The notes under the pieces: model-generated | What the model was told of the DNA's origin: nothing | Databases searched by the model: none | The model's input: only the letters and a program-made list of their open reading frames with translations | Translations under genes and position numbers: made by a program | DNA from: Macrotis lagotis | Taxonomy: Eukaryota; Chordata; Mammalia; Peramelemorphia; Peramelidae | DNA: 64,000 nucleotides | Assembly (NCBI RefSeq): GCF_037893015.1 | Contig: NC_133659.1 | Span: forward strand, 18,555,246-18,619,245 | Reading direction: 5' to 3' | Shown here: one piece after another, positions 32,680 to 45,899 of the stretch | Numbering within the stretch: position 1 is the first letter of the stretch | How the letters are laid out: every line of letters starts with the position of its first letter

Positions 32680-33330
32680 AGAATTCTGAGAAGATGGTGG
32701 TATAAGTTGGAAAACTCTTGGCTCTTCAAATTTCCTCCACAAAAACAAAACAAAACTATATTACCTCAGAGCTGCAGAAATAAATATAGGTTGAAACAGT
32801 TGTTCTCCAGATACAACTTGAGAAAACTCCCAGCCAAGACCTGACCCCAAGAGCAGAAGTGATGTAGAAATACCTCAAGGACGACTTTGTGGAATTAGCA
32901 AAAATAATCCCTAGGGGCACCTGGGATTGGGAGGTATCCTCAGCCTTAGAAACTTCACAGTGTGGGATCCTAAGGTTGGGCAGACTGAAGGGCCTTCTAC
33001 TTTTGAGGACTACCAAGCACAGGTATCCTGATCAAACAAGTCCTGCACTGTACTTTCAATCCCAGGGGAAAGAGGCTAGCACACTTTGAATCAATGTAAG
33101 TAGCAGAGGAGCAGGATCCTTGCTGGCTCCTGAGGTTTGAGACACTATTCCCCATACCTCTGGTTTAGAATTTGATAAAAGCAATTAAAATAATAACAAG
33201 AAAAAAGCAATTAAATAAAAATGAATAAACAAGGGAGAAAGCACTCATCTATAGATAGCTACCATGACACAACAAAAGATCTGGATCCATATTAGGAGAA
33301 AGATTGGGAGTTAAAGAAGCTTCTCCTTTT
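32680..33330 (+). repeat. Possible L1-type 5'UTR fragment
   Basis: GAATTCTGAGAAGATGGTGGTATAAG resembles the start of L1-type 5'UTRs (AAGATGG core), followed by about 600 bp of moderately GC-rich sequence. It directly follows the antisense L1 piece, so a head-to-head or inverted arrangement is possible. Family uncertain. Confidence 0.35.
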
Positions 33331-33483
33331 TATTTTTTTTCCTACTTTTTTCTTTTAATTAACTGATCTTATTTGATTGTTTTTAATGTATAAAATCTTG
33401 TCTTCCCCATCTTTAGGATCCAAGCCTAAACTGGTACTGATTTTTTAGGCAACTGGCATGCATTGCTTAAAAAATAGATACCA

Positions 33484-33637
33484 TGGGGCAGCTAGGTGGT
33501 GCAATGGATAAGAGCACTGGCCCTGGAGTCAGGATCACCTGAGTTCAAATCCAGCCTCAGACATTTAATAATTACCTAGCTGTGTGGCCTCGGGAAAGCC
33601 ACTTCAACCCATTGCCTTGAAAAAAAAATCATCATCA
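33484..33637 (+). repeat. Marsupial SINE with TSD
   Basis: GGGGCAGCTAGGTGGTGCAATGG to TTGCCTTGAAAAAAAAATC, flanked by AAATAGATA(C/T)CA at about 33473-33483 and 33643-33654. Confidence 0.87.
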
Positions 33638-33819
33638 TCAAGAAATAGATATCAGAGGATCCAACATTTTATTTTCCTCAGTCACTTCATCTTTCATATA
33701 CTACAAGGAGACAGCAAAGGAATGAGCAGAAGGGGAGAGCAAGGACCGTCTTTTTTCCTTTCTAACCCCTTCCACCTTTACTCCTTGTCTGATCACGGAC
33801 TTTAGTTCTGGGCAGACAC

Positions 33820-35290
33820 TTAGGATCATAGATTGAAAGTGAAAGGTTGCTTAGCCTTTTCCTAACAGATAAGGAAATTAAGGTCTAAACAGGTTAAATA
33901 CTTGTCCAAGATTACATAGGTACCAAGTGAAAGAGCCAGGATTTCAACCCAGATCCTGTAATCCTAAATCTGTCATCTTTCTGATGCACGACAATGCATT
34001 TACTATTATTTCCCTGGGGCGAGTAACAGGCAACACACCTTGGGCTGGTATGGGAAACAGAAGGAGAAATCAAGGTTTTTCTTTTTAAACAGAAATTCCT
34101 GCTTCAAACCACCTGTCCCCCTTTTTTCACCCCTTGGCTCTGTTCCTGGGATGGTATCTTTCAAACACATCTGTGAAATCATTTGGTCGGGTGCTGCCAA
34201 GGCAACCACAGTTGGACTTGAAATTCAGTAAATCTTGGAGTTTTTTAGGAGTGAATTAATTAAATAGTTGGTCAAAAATAACAGGTTAATTTTGAAGTTT
34301 TGATCCTTGACAGAAAAAAAGGTTCCTTATCTCTACTTTAGAACCATAGCAAGGTAAACAGAGAATTCTCATTTGTAGAGAGTATTATAGTTTTCAAAGC
34401 AGGTTGTCTCATTTGATTAACCATAACCTTTTGAGGGCAAATAGCATTGAAATTCATAGTGACTGACTTGGCAATTGGCACAGTAGGGATTGTAATCGAA
34501 GTTCCCCAATCTTCTACTCCATGGTTAATCAGTACTTTCCTTAGCAAGGCTTTGTTTCTCAAAAGGCAATTGACTCAGTCTCAAAGGTCTTTATTTGACT
34601 TTGAGATGTGGTTCATATTTCTCTCTTTCTCTCAGTTCTGATTGTCCAATATTGTTAAATTCATCAAAAACAAGTTTGCTGAATTGGGTTATACACATCC
34701 AGGACCAGGTGAATTAGTTTAGGGTGGGAGATGGGCAAGGTAGATGCCTAATAAGCATAATTATAGGGCATCATTTTTTATTAAAAGAGAAGAAGTCATA
34801 GGGTCATAGATTTAGAGGTAGAGAGGACATTTAGAGGTTATTGATTCCATCTCTCTCATTTTAAGGAAACCAAGGTCAAGAGAGGTTAAATGACTTGGAC
34901 AAAATCACACAGGATTTGAACCCATATCTTCCTGACTCAACTCCCAGTGCATTAACAACTATTCCATACTATATGACAGAGTTCTCAACAGAGATAAGAC
35001 AGAAGGAAATATATGGAATGGAGAAAGTGCTGGACTGGAAATTTTCTAGACTTTGTTTCCATTTATAGTCATATATGATCACAGGCAAGTACTTGCCTTC
35101 ATCATCTTGGTTTCTTTACCTGAAAAATGGAGGAGTTGAAATAACATGGAATAGTGAAGAGTCAGAGGACCTGAATTTAAATCCTACCTTTGGCGCTTTC
35201 TCCTATGAGATATTAGCTTAGACACTTAACCTCTTTATTATAAACTCTGTTTTCTCACTTGTCAAATGAAGGGGCCAGATTGCAAGGTTG
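33820..35290. repeat. Cluster of MIR-type fragments
   Basis: Reverse MIR pieces at about 33825-33990 and 34795-34980 (AGAGGTTAAATGACTTGGACAAAATCACACAGG), and a forward one at 35150-35290 (AGAGTCAGAGGACCTGAATTTAAATCC). The sequence between is unrecognised. Confidence 0.5.
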
Positions 35291-35551
35291 CTGAATCCTG
35301 TTGGACTCTATCTCTCCCAGTTCAAGAACAGCAGTAAGAAATGCTTATTATGTGTCCCTCAGTATCCATTGTTTTTCTCCTGCTCTCAGCCAATGGCAGT
35401 GCATTGTTTATCCTTACAGCAAATTAAGATTCTCCTTTTGTCACCAAATCCCAGCAACCTGGAACACAGATTACAGGGTATGGAGTGGGAAACCCCAATC
35501 TTCTACCCAGTCTTAGCCATGAATAATCAGGAGCCCTCTTCCTTGGGAGGG

Positions 35552-35626
<75 letters not shown>

Positions 35627-36045
35627 TTTTCCGTCACCTGTAGCATCCATTTCTTGGCTCTTCTACTTCATAGGATCAATCAGGTTGTTCTCAAAATCCT
35701 TAAAGGCAGGACAGAGTTTGTCTGCTCAGCAGTTAGCATGCTTACTCCACACTGATGCCATTCACTAGCACTGACCTCAAAGTAAAGTTGGCTTTTCTCT
35801 TTACACCATCTAGTGCTTTGTTCTGGAACATTGCTAGTCATCCAATTCAATCTTGTTGCCCAATAGCACCATGGGGAAAATTTGCCCTGTGGATACTGTT
35901 TCCTGAAGAATGCCTCCCCCTCCAGGAATTCAGGGTATGAACAGAATCTTGGTCTCTGATATCAAAGGCTCTTGTAGAAACTGGATACCATGAAGCAGAA
36001 TCTCTCCTGGCTTCCAGGGTCCCATGGCTGTAAGTTCAAGATTGT
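35290..36045. other. Intron 2 of copy B, unrecognised plus (TC)n
   Basis: A (TC)n microsatellite occupies about 35558-35622. The reading frame across it is a Ser/Leu repeat artefact. The remainder is unassigned. Confidence 0.5.
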
Positions 36046-36162
36046 GTTGCGAATTGGCCAAGGTCACATAGCTAGTAAGAGTCAAGTGTCTGACGCTGGA
36101 TTCAAACTCCTATGCTAACTCCGAGGTCAGTGCTCTATCCACTGTACCACCTAACTGCCCCT
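36045..36162 (-). repeat. Older SINE fragment
   Basis: CAAGGTCACATAGCTAGTAAGAGTCAAGTGTCTGACGC to CTATCCACTGTACCACCTAACTGCCCC, reverse orientation. Confidence 0.7.
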
Positions 36163-36164
36163 AT

Positions 36165-37414
36165 GAAAGATAGGTTAGTGCTGAAGCTCAATGTATGGTA
36201 TGAGTCTAAAAAAATAAATTGCAGTAGGATCAAATGGATCAATTATCTCATGCAAATGATGCATAAAAAGGGGAAAGATGTTGCAAAAGCTAATGGGGAG
36301 AAGGCAAGTAGTGCTGAAACCCAACTGTCATTGGGAAAAAGAGGATCACCATATATATCTAAATTCAAAAAAGAAAAAGAGGGTAAGGGGGAGGCATTGA
36401 TGAAGGGCTGGATAGGTAAAGAAATAGGAGGGACAGGTAGTGGATAAAAGTAAAGCAAAGGGGAGAGAAATGATAGGAATAGGGTGCAAAAGAAAGTGAA
36501 GAAAAAGAGGAAAGAGGAAAATATAAGACAAGTTATAGTTTAGAAGGTGGGATGAATTTTTCTATAGGGTAGAAACTGATAGTTGAGTAAAACTTTAAAT
36601 TCAACTCTATGGTGTTTCCAAAAATGCTATTAAAATGAAAGATAAACATACACACATGAGGTCAGACATAAAATTTATTATGTTAAAAAAAGGCAGGAGT
36701 AGAATGCATGATCTCAGACAATATTAAAGCTAAAATAAATTTAATCAAAAGAAAAATAGGGAAACTATACTATATGTCATCAATTCTATTCAATAATTTT
36801 TTAGATTATACTAGATCATATAAAATACCTCAGAGAATGTCTATCAAAACAGACACAGGAATCACATGAATGTAAACATAAAACACTTTTTATATAAAGA
36901 TTTAAATAATTGAAATTGTATTTACTGTTCATAGATATGTAAAACAAATATAATAAAAGATGAATTTTACTTAATCTATATAATGTCATACAAATTAAAT
37001 GACTAAAAATTATCATTCTGAGTTAGAAAAAATAATAAAGTTTATTTGTAACAATAAAGGGTCAGAAACTTCAGAGAACAGGGAAAAAAAGATATAAAGG
37101 AAATAATTCCAGTCATTTCATACATGTAACCATATTATAAATTGAGAGCATTATTGAAATATAAAATTGATCATTTGATTGTTTTAAATAAAAGTTTTCT
37201 TGTAAAAATAAAATGTATGCACCTAAGTTGCATAAATAGAAAATTGGGAAGATGCTTTCATAGAAATAGAATCTGGTTGCGTTAGAATATTGCTACGGTT
37301 TAGAAAATAATTAATTCAGAAAAGTTTGGAAATACTTGGATTTATGGAGGATACTATCTGACTTCAGAAAACCAGATAACAAATGAAGAGAAGTGTGATA
37401 CAGGCTTACATATG

Positions 37415-37415
<1 letters not shown>
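36165..37415. other. A-rich intron 2 segment, origin unclear
   Basis: A- and AT-rich sequence with LINE-like texture but no motif I could pin to a family. No splice-bounded exon found. Confidence 0.35.

Positions 37416-37417
<2 letters not shown>

Positions 37418-37470
<53 letters not shown>
37418..37470. repeat. (TG)n microsatellite
   Basis: About 53 bp of TG. Confidence 0.95.
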
Positions 37471-37472
<2 letters not shown>

Positions 37473-37510
37473 ATAATAATTACCTAGGCAGATATGGTGT
37501 TTATGTTTTT

Positions 37511-37649
37511 TTTTGCAAGGCAGTGGGGTTAAGTGGCTTGCCCACGGCCACACAGCTAGGTAATTTTTAAGTGTCTGAAGCCGGATTTGAACTCAGGTAC
37601 TCCTGACTCCAGGGCCAGTGCTCTATCCACTACATCACCTAGCTGCCCA
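37511..37649 (-). repeat. Marsupial SINE inserted beside another SINE
   Basis: Reverse SINE flanked by GTGTTTATGTTTT at about 37498-37510 and 37650-37662, immediately next to the tail of the older SINE at 37663-37972. Confidence 0.87.
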
Positions 37650-37662
37650 GTGTTTATGTTTT

Positions 37663-37972
37663 GATGATGATGTTTGTCCTTCATTCTCAAAGAATACCTT
37701 GACAAGAGGGAAATGATACCATGACAAGCACATGACTGATGGGGCAATGTGCTAATCCCCCAGCCTCATGTTCTCCTCCATAGCCATCTGGATCCAGTAA
37801 CCAGATATGAATCAGGATGACTGGAGATGGTCCTGGATGTGAGGCAATCAGGGTAAAGTGACTTATCCAAAGTCACATAGCTAGTAAATGTCAAGTGTGA
37901 GGCTGGATTTGAGCTCCCAACCTCCTCACTCCAAGGTCAGTGCTCTATTCACTGCTACCTAACTACCCGTAT
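37663..37972 (-). repeat. CORE-SINE with (CAT)n-type tail
   Basis: Reverse copy of the long SINE type seen at 7066-7392: GATGATGATGTTTGTCCTTCATTCTCAAAG at its tail end, GCCATCTGGATCCAGTAACC in the middle and GACTTATCCAAAGTCACATAGCTAG in the core. Confidence 0.65.
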
Positions 37973-38264
37973 AAACATTCATGTACATATTCTTCTATAT
38001 ACACATAAGAACATGCAATTATCCCTATAAAAATGTATAGAAATATATAAAAAGTGCACAGCAGAGCACAACAGAAAACCCATAAGGAAAACTGGACAGA
38101 TTTGAATACAATGAGCAGCATTTACTATTCAGGCTTTCTTGAAAATTTAGATTTTATATTAAATCCTTTCCTATATTCTGCTGTGTACATGATAATGTTT
38201 TGTTTTTCTTTTCTTATTGTTCAATTAAGTTTAAAATGTTTTTGAAAAAGTAAAAATATTTTTT

Positions 38265-40030
38265 ATACTTCCTATGTGTGTTGTTTGGAAGGTGGTCTCC
38301 CAAATATTTTATACTGTCTAGAGTTATTTTAAGTAGGGTATTTTTAAACTATATCCCATTGTAGAGTTTTGATTATGATATATATATATATATATATATG
38401 AGATATATGATTATGATATATATTTTATATTTATGAAGGCTGACAATTCATATCCTATTACTCTAATAAAATTATTGTTTCAACAAATCCTTGAGTCTTT
38501 GGGATTTTCTAAGTGTCTGAGTCAATCACGTTCTTTTTCTTCTCTTGTTGTTATTGCTAGATTGTCCAATAATATTTGTGACAGTGGGCTTCTTTGTTTG
38601 ACCTATAATCTTACTGGGAAGACTTCTACTTTACAATATATAGTATAAATCATGCCTGCTGTTAGTTTTAGATGATTTTTTTTTATCAATTCAAGGAAAA
38701 GTCCATTTATATCGATATGTTCAGGAGTTTTGAGCAGAAAATGAAAGCTGTACTTTATCAGGAATCTTTTCTGCATGTAACGATGACTTGTTTAACTTTT
38801 ATTAGTGATGTAATAAATTATGTTATTTATTTTCCTCATTTTAGACAGTCACTATATTTCTGGTATAAATCCCACTTGATCATAATGTATAATTATATAA
38901 TGTATTGTTGTAATGTTTTAGTTAGAATTTTATTAATATTTTTGAAATTTTACTAGAATTTTCTTTTTTCTTAGGTTTATTTTTTTTTTTGCAAGGCAGA
39001 CGGGGTTAAGTGGCTTGCCCAAGGCCACACAGCTAGGTAATTATTAAGTGTCTGAGACCGGATTTGATCCCAGGTACTACTGACTCTAGGGCCGGTGCTT
39101 TATCCACTATGCCACCTAGCCACCCCTAGAATTTTCTTATCATTTACTCTTCCTGGTTTAGATATCACTATCATTTTTGTTTCACTATCTATCATTTCAA
39201 ATAATTGATTTAATAGTGGAATAAGTTGATCTTTAATTGTTTTAGGGAAAATTTTTTTTTAAAAAATGAATGTTTTAGAGAATTCACTTGCAAATTAAAC
39301 TGGTTTAGTGCTATGCTTTTAAGAAATTCAATTATAGTCTGCACAATTTCTTTTCCTTTAATAGGTTTATATAGCTATTCTATTTCCTCTTCTGCTAATT
39401 TAGGAAACTTATAGTTTTATAAATATTTTCCATTTTACTTCAATTGATAAATTTAATGGCATATAATTGTGCAAAATAACTCCTTACAATTGCTTTAATT
39501 TCATCTTTGTTAGCAAATATATTCATCCTTTTTTATTTTTATACTAGTGATTTGGTTTTGATCTCTATCACTGATATTAAGTAAATTTTTCTTTCCTTTT
39601 TATAGAACCAAAGCGTAGTTTTAATTATTAGCTCAATGACTTTTCTCTGAATTTTATTAAACTCACTTTTAATTTTGAGGATTTACAACTTAATATTTAA
39701 CTGGGAATTTTTAATTTGGTCTTTTTCTAGTTTATTTCAAATTACATACTAATTCCTTAGTCTGCCCTTTCTCTAGTTTATAGATGTGAGTAGTTAGAAA
39801 TTTGAATTTTCTTTTAATCTAAACCTCTATTATAATTTGCTGTATTCAGTAGGTTTTGATTTTAACGTCATTCTCTTTAAGAATAATTATTTCTATCATG
39901 TGTCTAAGTTGTTAATGCTTTAAGTTTTGACTATTTAATCTCCAAAGTGTTTTTAATCCATCTTTCATTGGCTACTTATTAAATATAATTTTATTGCATT
40001 ATGATCTGAAAAGGATATTTTTAATAATTC
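38265..40030 (-). repeat. L1 ORF2 fragment in intron 2
   Basis: Reverse L1 ORF2 landmarks: GACAGTGGGCTTCTTTGTTTGACC, GGTATAAATCCCACTTGATCATAATG, ATCACTATCATTTTTGTTTCACTATC. Decayed and interrupted by the SINE at 38966-39125. Confidence 0.7.
38966..39125 (-). repeat. Marsupial SINE with perfect 13-bp TSD inside L1
   Basis: Flanked by CTAGAATTTTCTT at 38953-38965 and 39126-39138, both of which are L1 sequence. Confidence 0.92.
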
Positions 40031-40034
40031 TGAT

Positions 40035-43000
40035 TTGTTGCTTTTAAATATATTTTTATTTTTAATAAATTTGTTTCTTTTTGAAATACATGTAAAGACA
40101 TTTTTCACAAATCATTTTTGTAAGATTTTGAATTTCACATTTTTCTCTCTTCTTCCCTTCCCTCCCCACTCACCTTGTCAGAGAGTAATCTAATATAGGT
40201 TATACATATTTAACTATTTTAAGCATATTTACATATTACTCATATGGTGAAAGGAGAATCATAAAAAAATAGTCAGATTCAATTATTTAAATCTAATTTT
40301 ATTTGTGTGAAAAGTGTTTTATAATTGTTTTTATTTAGTTTCTTAGTTTGCCTTGGACAGGTAGATTCCCAAGTGTTTTATATTGTCTACAATTACTTTA
40401 AATGGAATTTCTCTTTCTAACTCTTACTATTTTACTTTTTTGGTAATATATAGAAATGCTGATGATTTGTACAGATTTATTTATATTATGCAAATTTTCT
40501 AAAGTTGCTAATTGGTTAATGTAGTGTATTAGTTGATTTTCTATTATTCTCTACTGAACACATTATCATATCATCCACAAAGATTGAGAGCTTTCTTTCT
40601 TCATTGTCTATTCTAATCCCTTAAATTTCTTTTTCTTCTCATTGTTAAAGCTATTTCTTTTTTATTTTTTAATTTAATTTTTTTTCAAGGCAATGGGGTT
40701 AAGCGACTTGCTGAAGGCTCACACAGCTAGGTAATTATTAAGTATCTGAGACCAAGTTTGAACACAGATCCTCCTGACTCCAGAGATGGTGCTCTATCCC
40801 CTGTGCCACCTAGCTGTCCCTAAAGCTAACATTTCTCAAAGAATATTGAATAATAGTGGATATGAGATATCTTTGTTTGACCCTTGATCTTACGGGGAGT
40901 GCTTCCAGCTTATCTCTATTACATATAATGCCTGCTGATAGTTTTAGATAGATACAGCTTATCATTTTAAGGAAAACCCCCATTTATGCCTATGTTCTCT
41001 AGTGTTTTTATTAGGAACGAATGCTCCATTTTATCAGACCTTTCCAGTATCTGTTGAAATAATTCTACGATATTTGTAAGTTTTGTTATTGGCATGGTCA
41101 ATTCTGCTGACAGTTTTCCTAATATTGAACTACCACCACATTCCTGGTATAAATCTACCTGATCATGGTGTATTATTCTGGTGATAACTTGCTGAAAGCA
41201 CTTTGTCAATATTTTATTTAAAATTTTTGCATCAATATTCACTGGGGTGATTGGTCTATAATTTTCCTTCTCTGCCTTGACTCTTCCTGACTTAGATATT
41301 AGCACCACATTGATGTCATAGAAGGAATTTGTTACAACACATTTTTCCACCTATTTTTTCAGATAGTTTAAATAAAATTGGAATTAATTTTTTTTAATAT
41401 TTGGTAGAATTTATATGTGAATCCATCTGATCCAAGAGATTTTTTTCTTGGAAAATTCACTCCCTGATGGCTTGTTCAATGTCTTTTTATGAAATGGAGT
41501 TATTTAAATACTTAATTTTCTTTTCTATTTAAAATGAGTCAATTAATATTTTTGAAAATATTCTTCCATTTCACTCACATTGTCTGATTGATGTACAGTT
41601 ATGAAAAACAGTTCTAAATTATTACTTTAATTTCCTTCTCATTGGTTGTGAATTCACCAATTTTAATTTTTGATACTGGTAATTTATTTTACTTCTTTCC
41701 TTTTTTAAATTAAACTAACCAAAGGCTTATCTATTTTATTGTTTTATAAAGCCATCTCTTAGTTTTATTTATTACTTTAATAGTTTTCTTCCAGTTTTAT
41801 TAATCTCTACTTTGATTTTCATAATTTCAAATTTGTATTTAATTTGGGATTTTTAATTTGTCCTTTTCTCTACCTTTTTTAATTGCATGCCCATTTCAAC
41901 TGATCTCCTCTTTCTCTATTTTATGAATGTAAAATTTTAGAAATATACAATTGCCTCTAATAACAAGTTTTGGCATGTTGTCTCATTTTTGTCATTGTCT
42001 TGGATGAAATTGTTAATTATTCCTATGACTTATTTTTTGTTCTACTCATTCTTTATAATTAAGATATTTAGTTTCCAATTAATTTTCAATCTATCTTTCA
42101 ATAGCCCTTAATTATACAATATTTTTATTACATCATAATCTGAAAATGATGTAATTAATATTTCTGCCTGTCTACTCTTGGTTGTCAGATGTTCAGTTTT
42201 TATGTAGGTGACATGTACCAAGGAGAAAAAGATATATTCCTTTCTATCCCCAATCATTTCTCCAGAATTCTATCAGATTTAACTTTTCTATATTTCTATT
42301 TGCCTTCTTAACTTCCTCCTTAATTATTTTGTGATTAAATTTATCTAATTCAGAGAGAGGGAGGTTGAGGTCCCTCACCAATATAGTTTTGCTGTCTATA
42401 TCATCCTGTGATCCATTTAGTTTCTACTCTAGGAATTTGGATGCCTTTTGGCATATATATGTTTAGAATTGATATTACCTCATTGTCTATGGTACCTTTT
42501 AGAAAGACATAGTTTCCTTACTTAATCTTTCAATGAAATCTATGACTTTTGTTTTGTCTGAGATAAGGATTGCTACCCCTGTTTTTTTTTTTCACTCTGC
42601 TAAAGCAGATGTGAGACAATCAGGATATATTCTGCTCCAGTCTTTTATGCTTAATCTGTGTGTATTTCTCTGCTTCAAATGTGTTTCTTGTAAACAACAT
42701 ATTTTAGGATTCTGGTTTTTAAATCACTCTGCTATCTATTTCAGTTTTATGGGAGAGCTCACATTCACAATCATAATTACTTACTCTTTATTACCCTCCA
42801 TATTATCTCCCTTCCATTTATACTTTTCTTTTCCCTTTCACTGTATCCTTCCTCATCAGTGTTTTGCTTCTGAATATGTCCCCCTTCGTTCCTTTTTCTT
42901 TCCTCTTTCCCCTTTTACTTTAACCCTCCTGTCTTTTCTCTCTTCTGTCAGTCCCTCCTTCCCTTCCTCCCCCCTTGATCTTCCTAATACCTGAAGGGTA

Positions 43001-43310
43001 AGATAAATTTCTAAACCCAACTGAGTTCTATGTGTTATTTCCTCTTTGAGTCAAATCTGATAAAAGTAAGATTCAAAAAATTCCCACAGCTGCTTTCATT
43101 TCCTCTACTGTAATATGTCCATTGCGCTTCTTCATGTGATATAATTTATCCCATTCTCCTCCCTTCCCCCAACCCAGCACAATTCCCTTTTTAATGTCTT
43201 AAGTTTTTTTAAATCATCCAATCAGATGAATTTATAGCCATACCTTCTGACTAAATATTCTAATGGAGATACAATTCCCAAGAGCTATGTGTATAATCTT
43301 CACATGTAGG
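40035..43310 (-). repeat. Antisense L1: 3'UTR, ORF2 and inter-ORF region
   Basis: A 3'UTR-like stretch at 40035-40330 is followed by reverse ORF2. A readable 127-codon minus-strand piece at 41350-40967 carries [27 protein letters not shown], a conserved L1 reverse-transcriptase segment. Endonuclease-side sequence at 42350-42760 (GATTGCTACCCCTGTTTTTT; TTCTTGTAAACAACATATTTTAGGATTC) and inter-ORF sequence follow. Its ORF1/5'UTR half appears to continue at 45900-47035 beyond a sense L1. Broken by several stops and a SINE. Confidence 0.75.
40654..40820 (-). repeat. Marsupial SINE inside the antisense L1
   Basis: Flanked by TAAAGCTA at 40646-40653 and 40821-40828. Confidence 0.85.
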
Positions 43311-45890
43311 TATTTAATGAGTTTTATCATATTGAATAAAATCCTTTTTTGCTTTTTCCTTGATTACAACAAGTTATCACTAGGTTAATACATGATTATT
43401 AAGTAGGATTTATCCCAGGAATGCAGGTTAGTTCACTATTAGGAAAATTGTTAGTATAATTCATTATATCAATAACATACCTGTCAGAAATCATATGATC
43501 ATATCAATATATGCTGAAGAAGTTTTTGACAAAATACAGCACCCATTCCTACTAAAAACACCAGAGAGTGCAGGAATAAATGGACTGTTCATTAGAAAAA
43601 TAAGCAGTATCTATCTGAAACCATCAACAAGCATTATATTCAATGGGGAGAGGCTAGAGGCATTCCCAATAAGATCAGTGGTGAAACAAGGGCGCTCATT
43701 ATCTCTACTACTATTCAATATCATATTAGAAATGTTAGCCTCGGCAATAAGAGAAGAAAAAGAAATTGAAGGAATTAGAATAGGGAAGGAGAAAACAAAA
43801 TTCTCAATCTTTGCAGATGACATGATGGTCTACCTAGAGAATCCAAAAAAAGTCATCTAAGAAACTACTAGAAATAATTAACAACTTTAGCAAAGTAGCA
43901 GGATATAAGATAAACCCTCACAAATCCTCAACATTTCTATATATGACTAGCAAGATGCAGCAGAAAGAGCTAGAAAGAGAAATCCCATTCAAAGTAACCT
44001 CAAACAAAGTAAAATACCTGGGAGTCTACCTGCCAAGGCAAACTCAAAAACTTTTTGAAAACAATTACAAAACTCTTCTCACACAAATAAAATCAGATTT
44101 AAATGCCTAGGAAGACATCAACTGTTCATGGATAGGTCACACTAATATAATAAAAATGACAATTCTAACAGAACTAAACTACTTGTTTAGTGCCCTACCA
44201 ATAAAAATTCCAAAAAAAAAGTCCTTTAATGAGTTAGAAAAAGTTGTAAGTAAATTTATATGGAGAAATAAAATATCCAGAATTTCCAGAGATTCAATGA
44301 AAAAAAGTGCAATAGAAGGTGGCTTAGCCTTACCAGGTCTAAAATTATATTATAAAGCATCAGTCATCAAAACTGTCTGGTATTGGTTAAGAAATAGAGT
44401 CATGGATCAGTGGAATAGACTAGGTGCAATAGCAGGAAATGATTAAAGTAATATACTGTTTTATAAATCTGAAGATTCCAGCTATTAGGATAAAAACTCT
44501 CTCTTTGATAAAAACTCTTGGGGAAAATTGGAAGTTAATATGGAAGAAACTTTTAGATTAGATTAGACCAACACCTCAGACCCTATACCAAGATAAGATC
44601 TAAATGGTTACAGGATTTAGACATAAAAAACAATACTATAAGCAAACTAGAAGATCAAGGAGTAGGTTACCTGTCAGAGCTATGGAAAGGGGAGCAGTTT
44701 ATGACTAAGGAAGAGATAGAGAACATCATTCAAAACAAACTAGATAATTTTGATTACATTAACTTGAAAAGTTTTTGCAAAGGCAAAACTCCTGTAACCA
44801 AGTTCAAAAGAAATGTAATAAACTGGGAAACAATTTTTGTAAATAGTATTCCTGACAAAGGACTTTTTCTAAAATATACAGAGAACTATGTCAAATTTTC
44901 AAAAAAAAATCCATTTCCCAACTGACGGACAAATGGTCAAAGGATATGTAAAAGCAATTTACAGATGAGGAAATCAAAGTGATCCATAGTCATATGAAAA
45001 ATTGCTCCAAATCATTAGTTATTAAATAAATGCAAATTAAAGCATCTCTGAGATACCAACTCACAGCTCTTAGATTGGCCAATAGGATCAGAAAGGACAA
45101 TGATCAATATTGGAAGGGATGTATGAAATCTGGGACACTAATACATTGTTGGTGAAGCTGCGAACTCATACAATCTTTCTGGAGAGCAATTTGGTATTAT
45201 GCCCAAAGGGCAGTAAAAATGCGCATACTACTGGGTCTATAACCTGAAGAGATTGTGGAAAAGGGTAAAAACATCACTTGTACAAAAAGATTTATTGCAA
45301 CCCTGTTTGTGTTGGCAAAAAAAAAATGGAAATTAAGTGAATGTCCTTCAATTGGGGAATGACGTAATAAACTGTGGTATGTGTATGTCATGGAACACTA
45401 TTGTTCTTTTTAGAAACCAGGAGGGATGGGAATTCAGGGAAGCCTGGAGGGATTTGCATGAACTGATGCTGAATGAGATCAGTGGAACCAGAAAAACATT
45501 TTTCACCCTAACAGTAACATGGGGGTGATGATTAACCTTGATGGACTTGCTCATCCCTTCAGTGCAACAACCAGGAACAATTTTAGACTATCTGCAATGG
45601 AGAATGGCATCTGCATCCAGAGAAAGAATTATGGACTTTGAACAAAGACCAAAGACTATTACCTTCAAATTAGGGGAAAAAACTGTCATACTATTATGTA
45701 ATTTTACTATTTCATACTTTTCTTCCTTAAGGATAAGATTTCTCTGTCATCACATTCAACTGAGATCAATGTATATTATGGAACCAATGTAAGGACTAAC
45801 AATGCCTTCTGTGGGGGAGTGGAGGGAGGGAAGCAAGAATGGGGAAAAATTGTAAAACTCAAAATAAATAAAATCTTTCTTTTAAAAAAA
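43310..45890 (+). repeat. Sense L1: 3' part of ORF2 and 3'UTR
   Basis: Reverse transcriptase with the catalytic FADDMMVYLENPKK (near 43810), preceded by GFIPGMQ at about 43410, LLKTPESAGINGLF and VVKQGRSLSLLLFNIILEML. The ORF2 C-terminal domain follows: KFIWRNK near 44260, GGLALPGLKLYYKASVIKTVWYWLRNR near 44320-44400. A 3'UTR and A-rich end (AAAATAAATAAAATC) reach 45890. 5'-truncated and dead, with several stops and frameshifts, but the best-preserved L1 in the window. Confidence 0.85.
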
Positions 45891-45899
45891 TCATCTATT

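Noticed and set aside
35288-35755. A 155-codon frame with a long Ser-Leu stretch
   Set aside because: The repeat part is a (TC)n microsatellite and the flanks show no family similarity or splice sites.
43495-44446. Reverse-transcriptase reading frames as a host gene or retron
   Set aside because: Motifs and 3'UTR are those of a LINE-1 ORF2. The copy is truncated and interrupted by stops.
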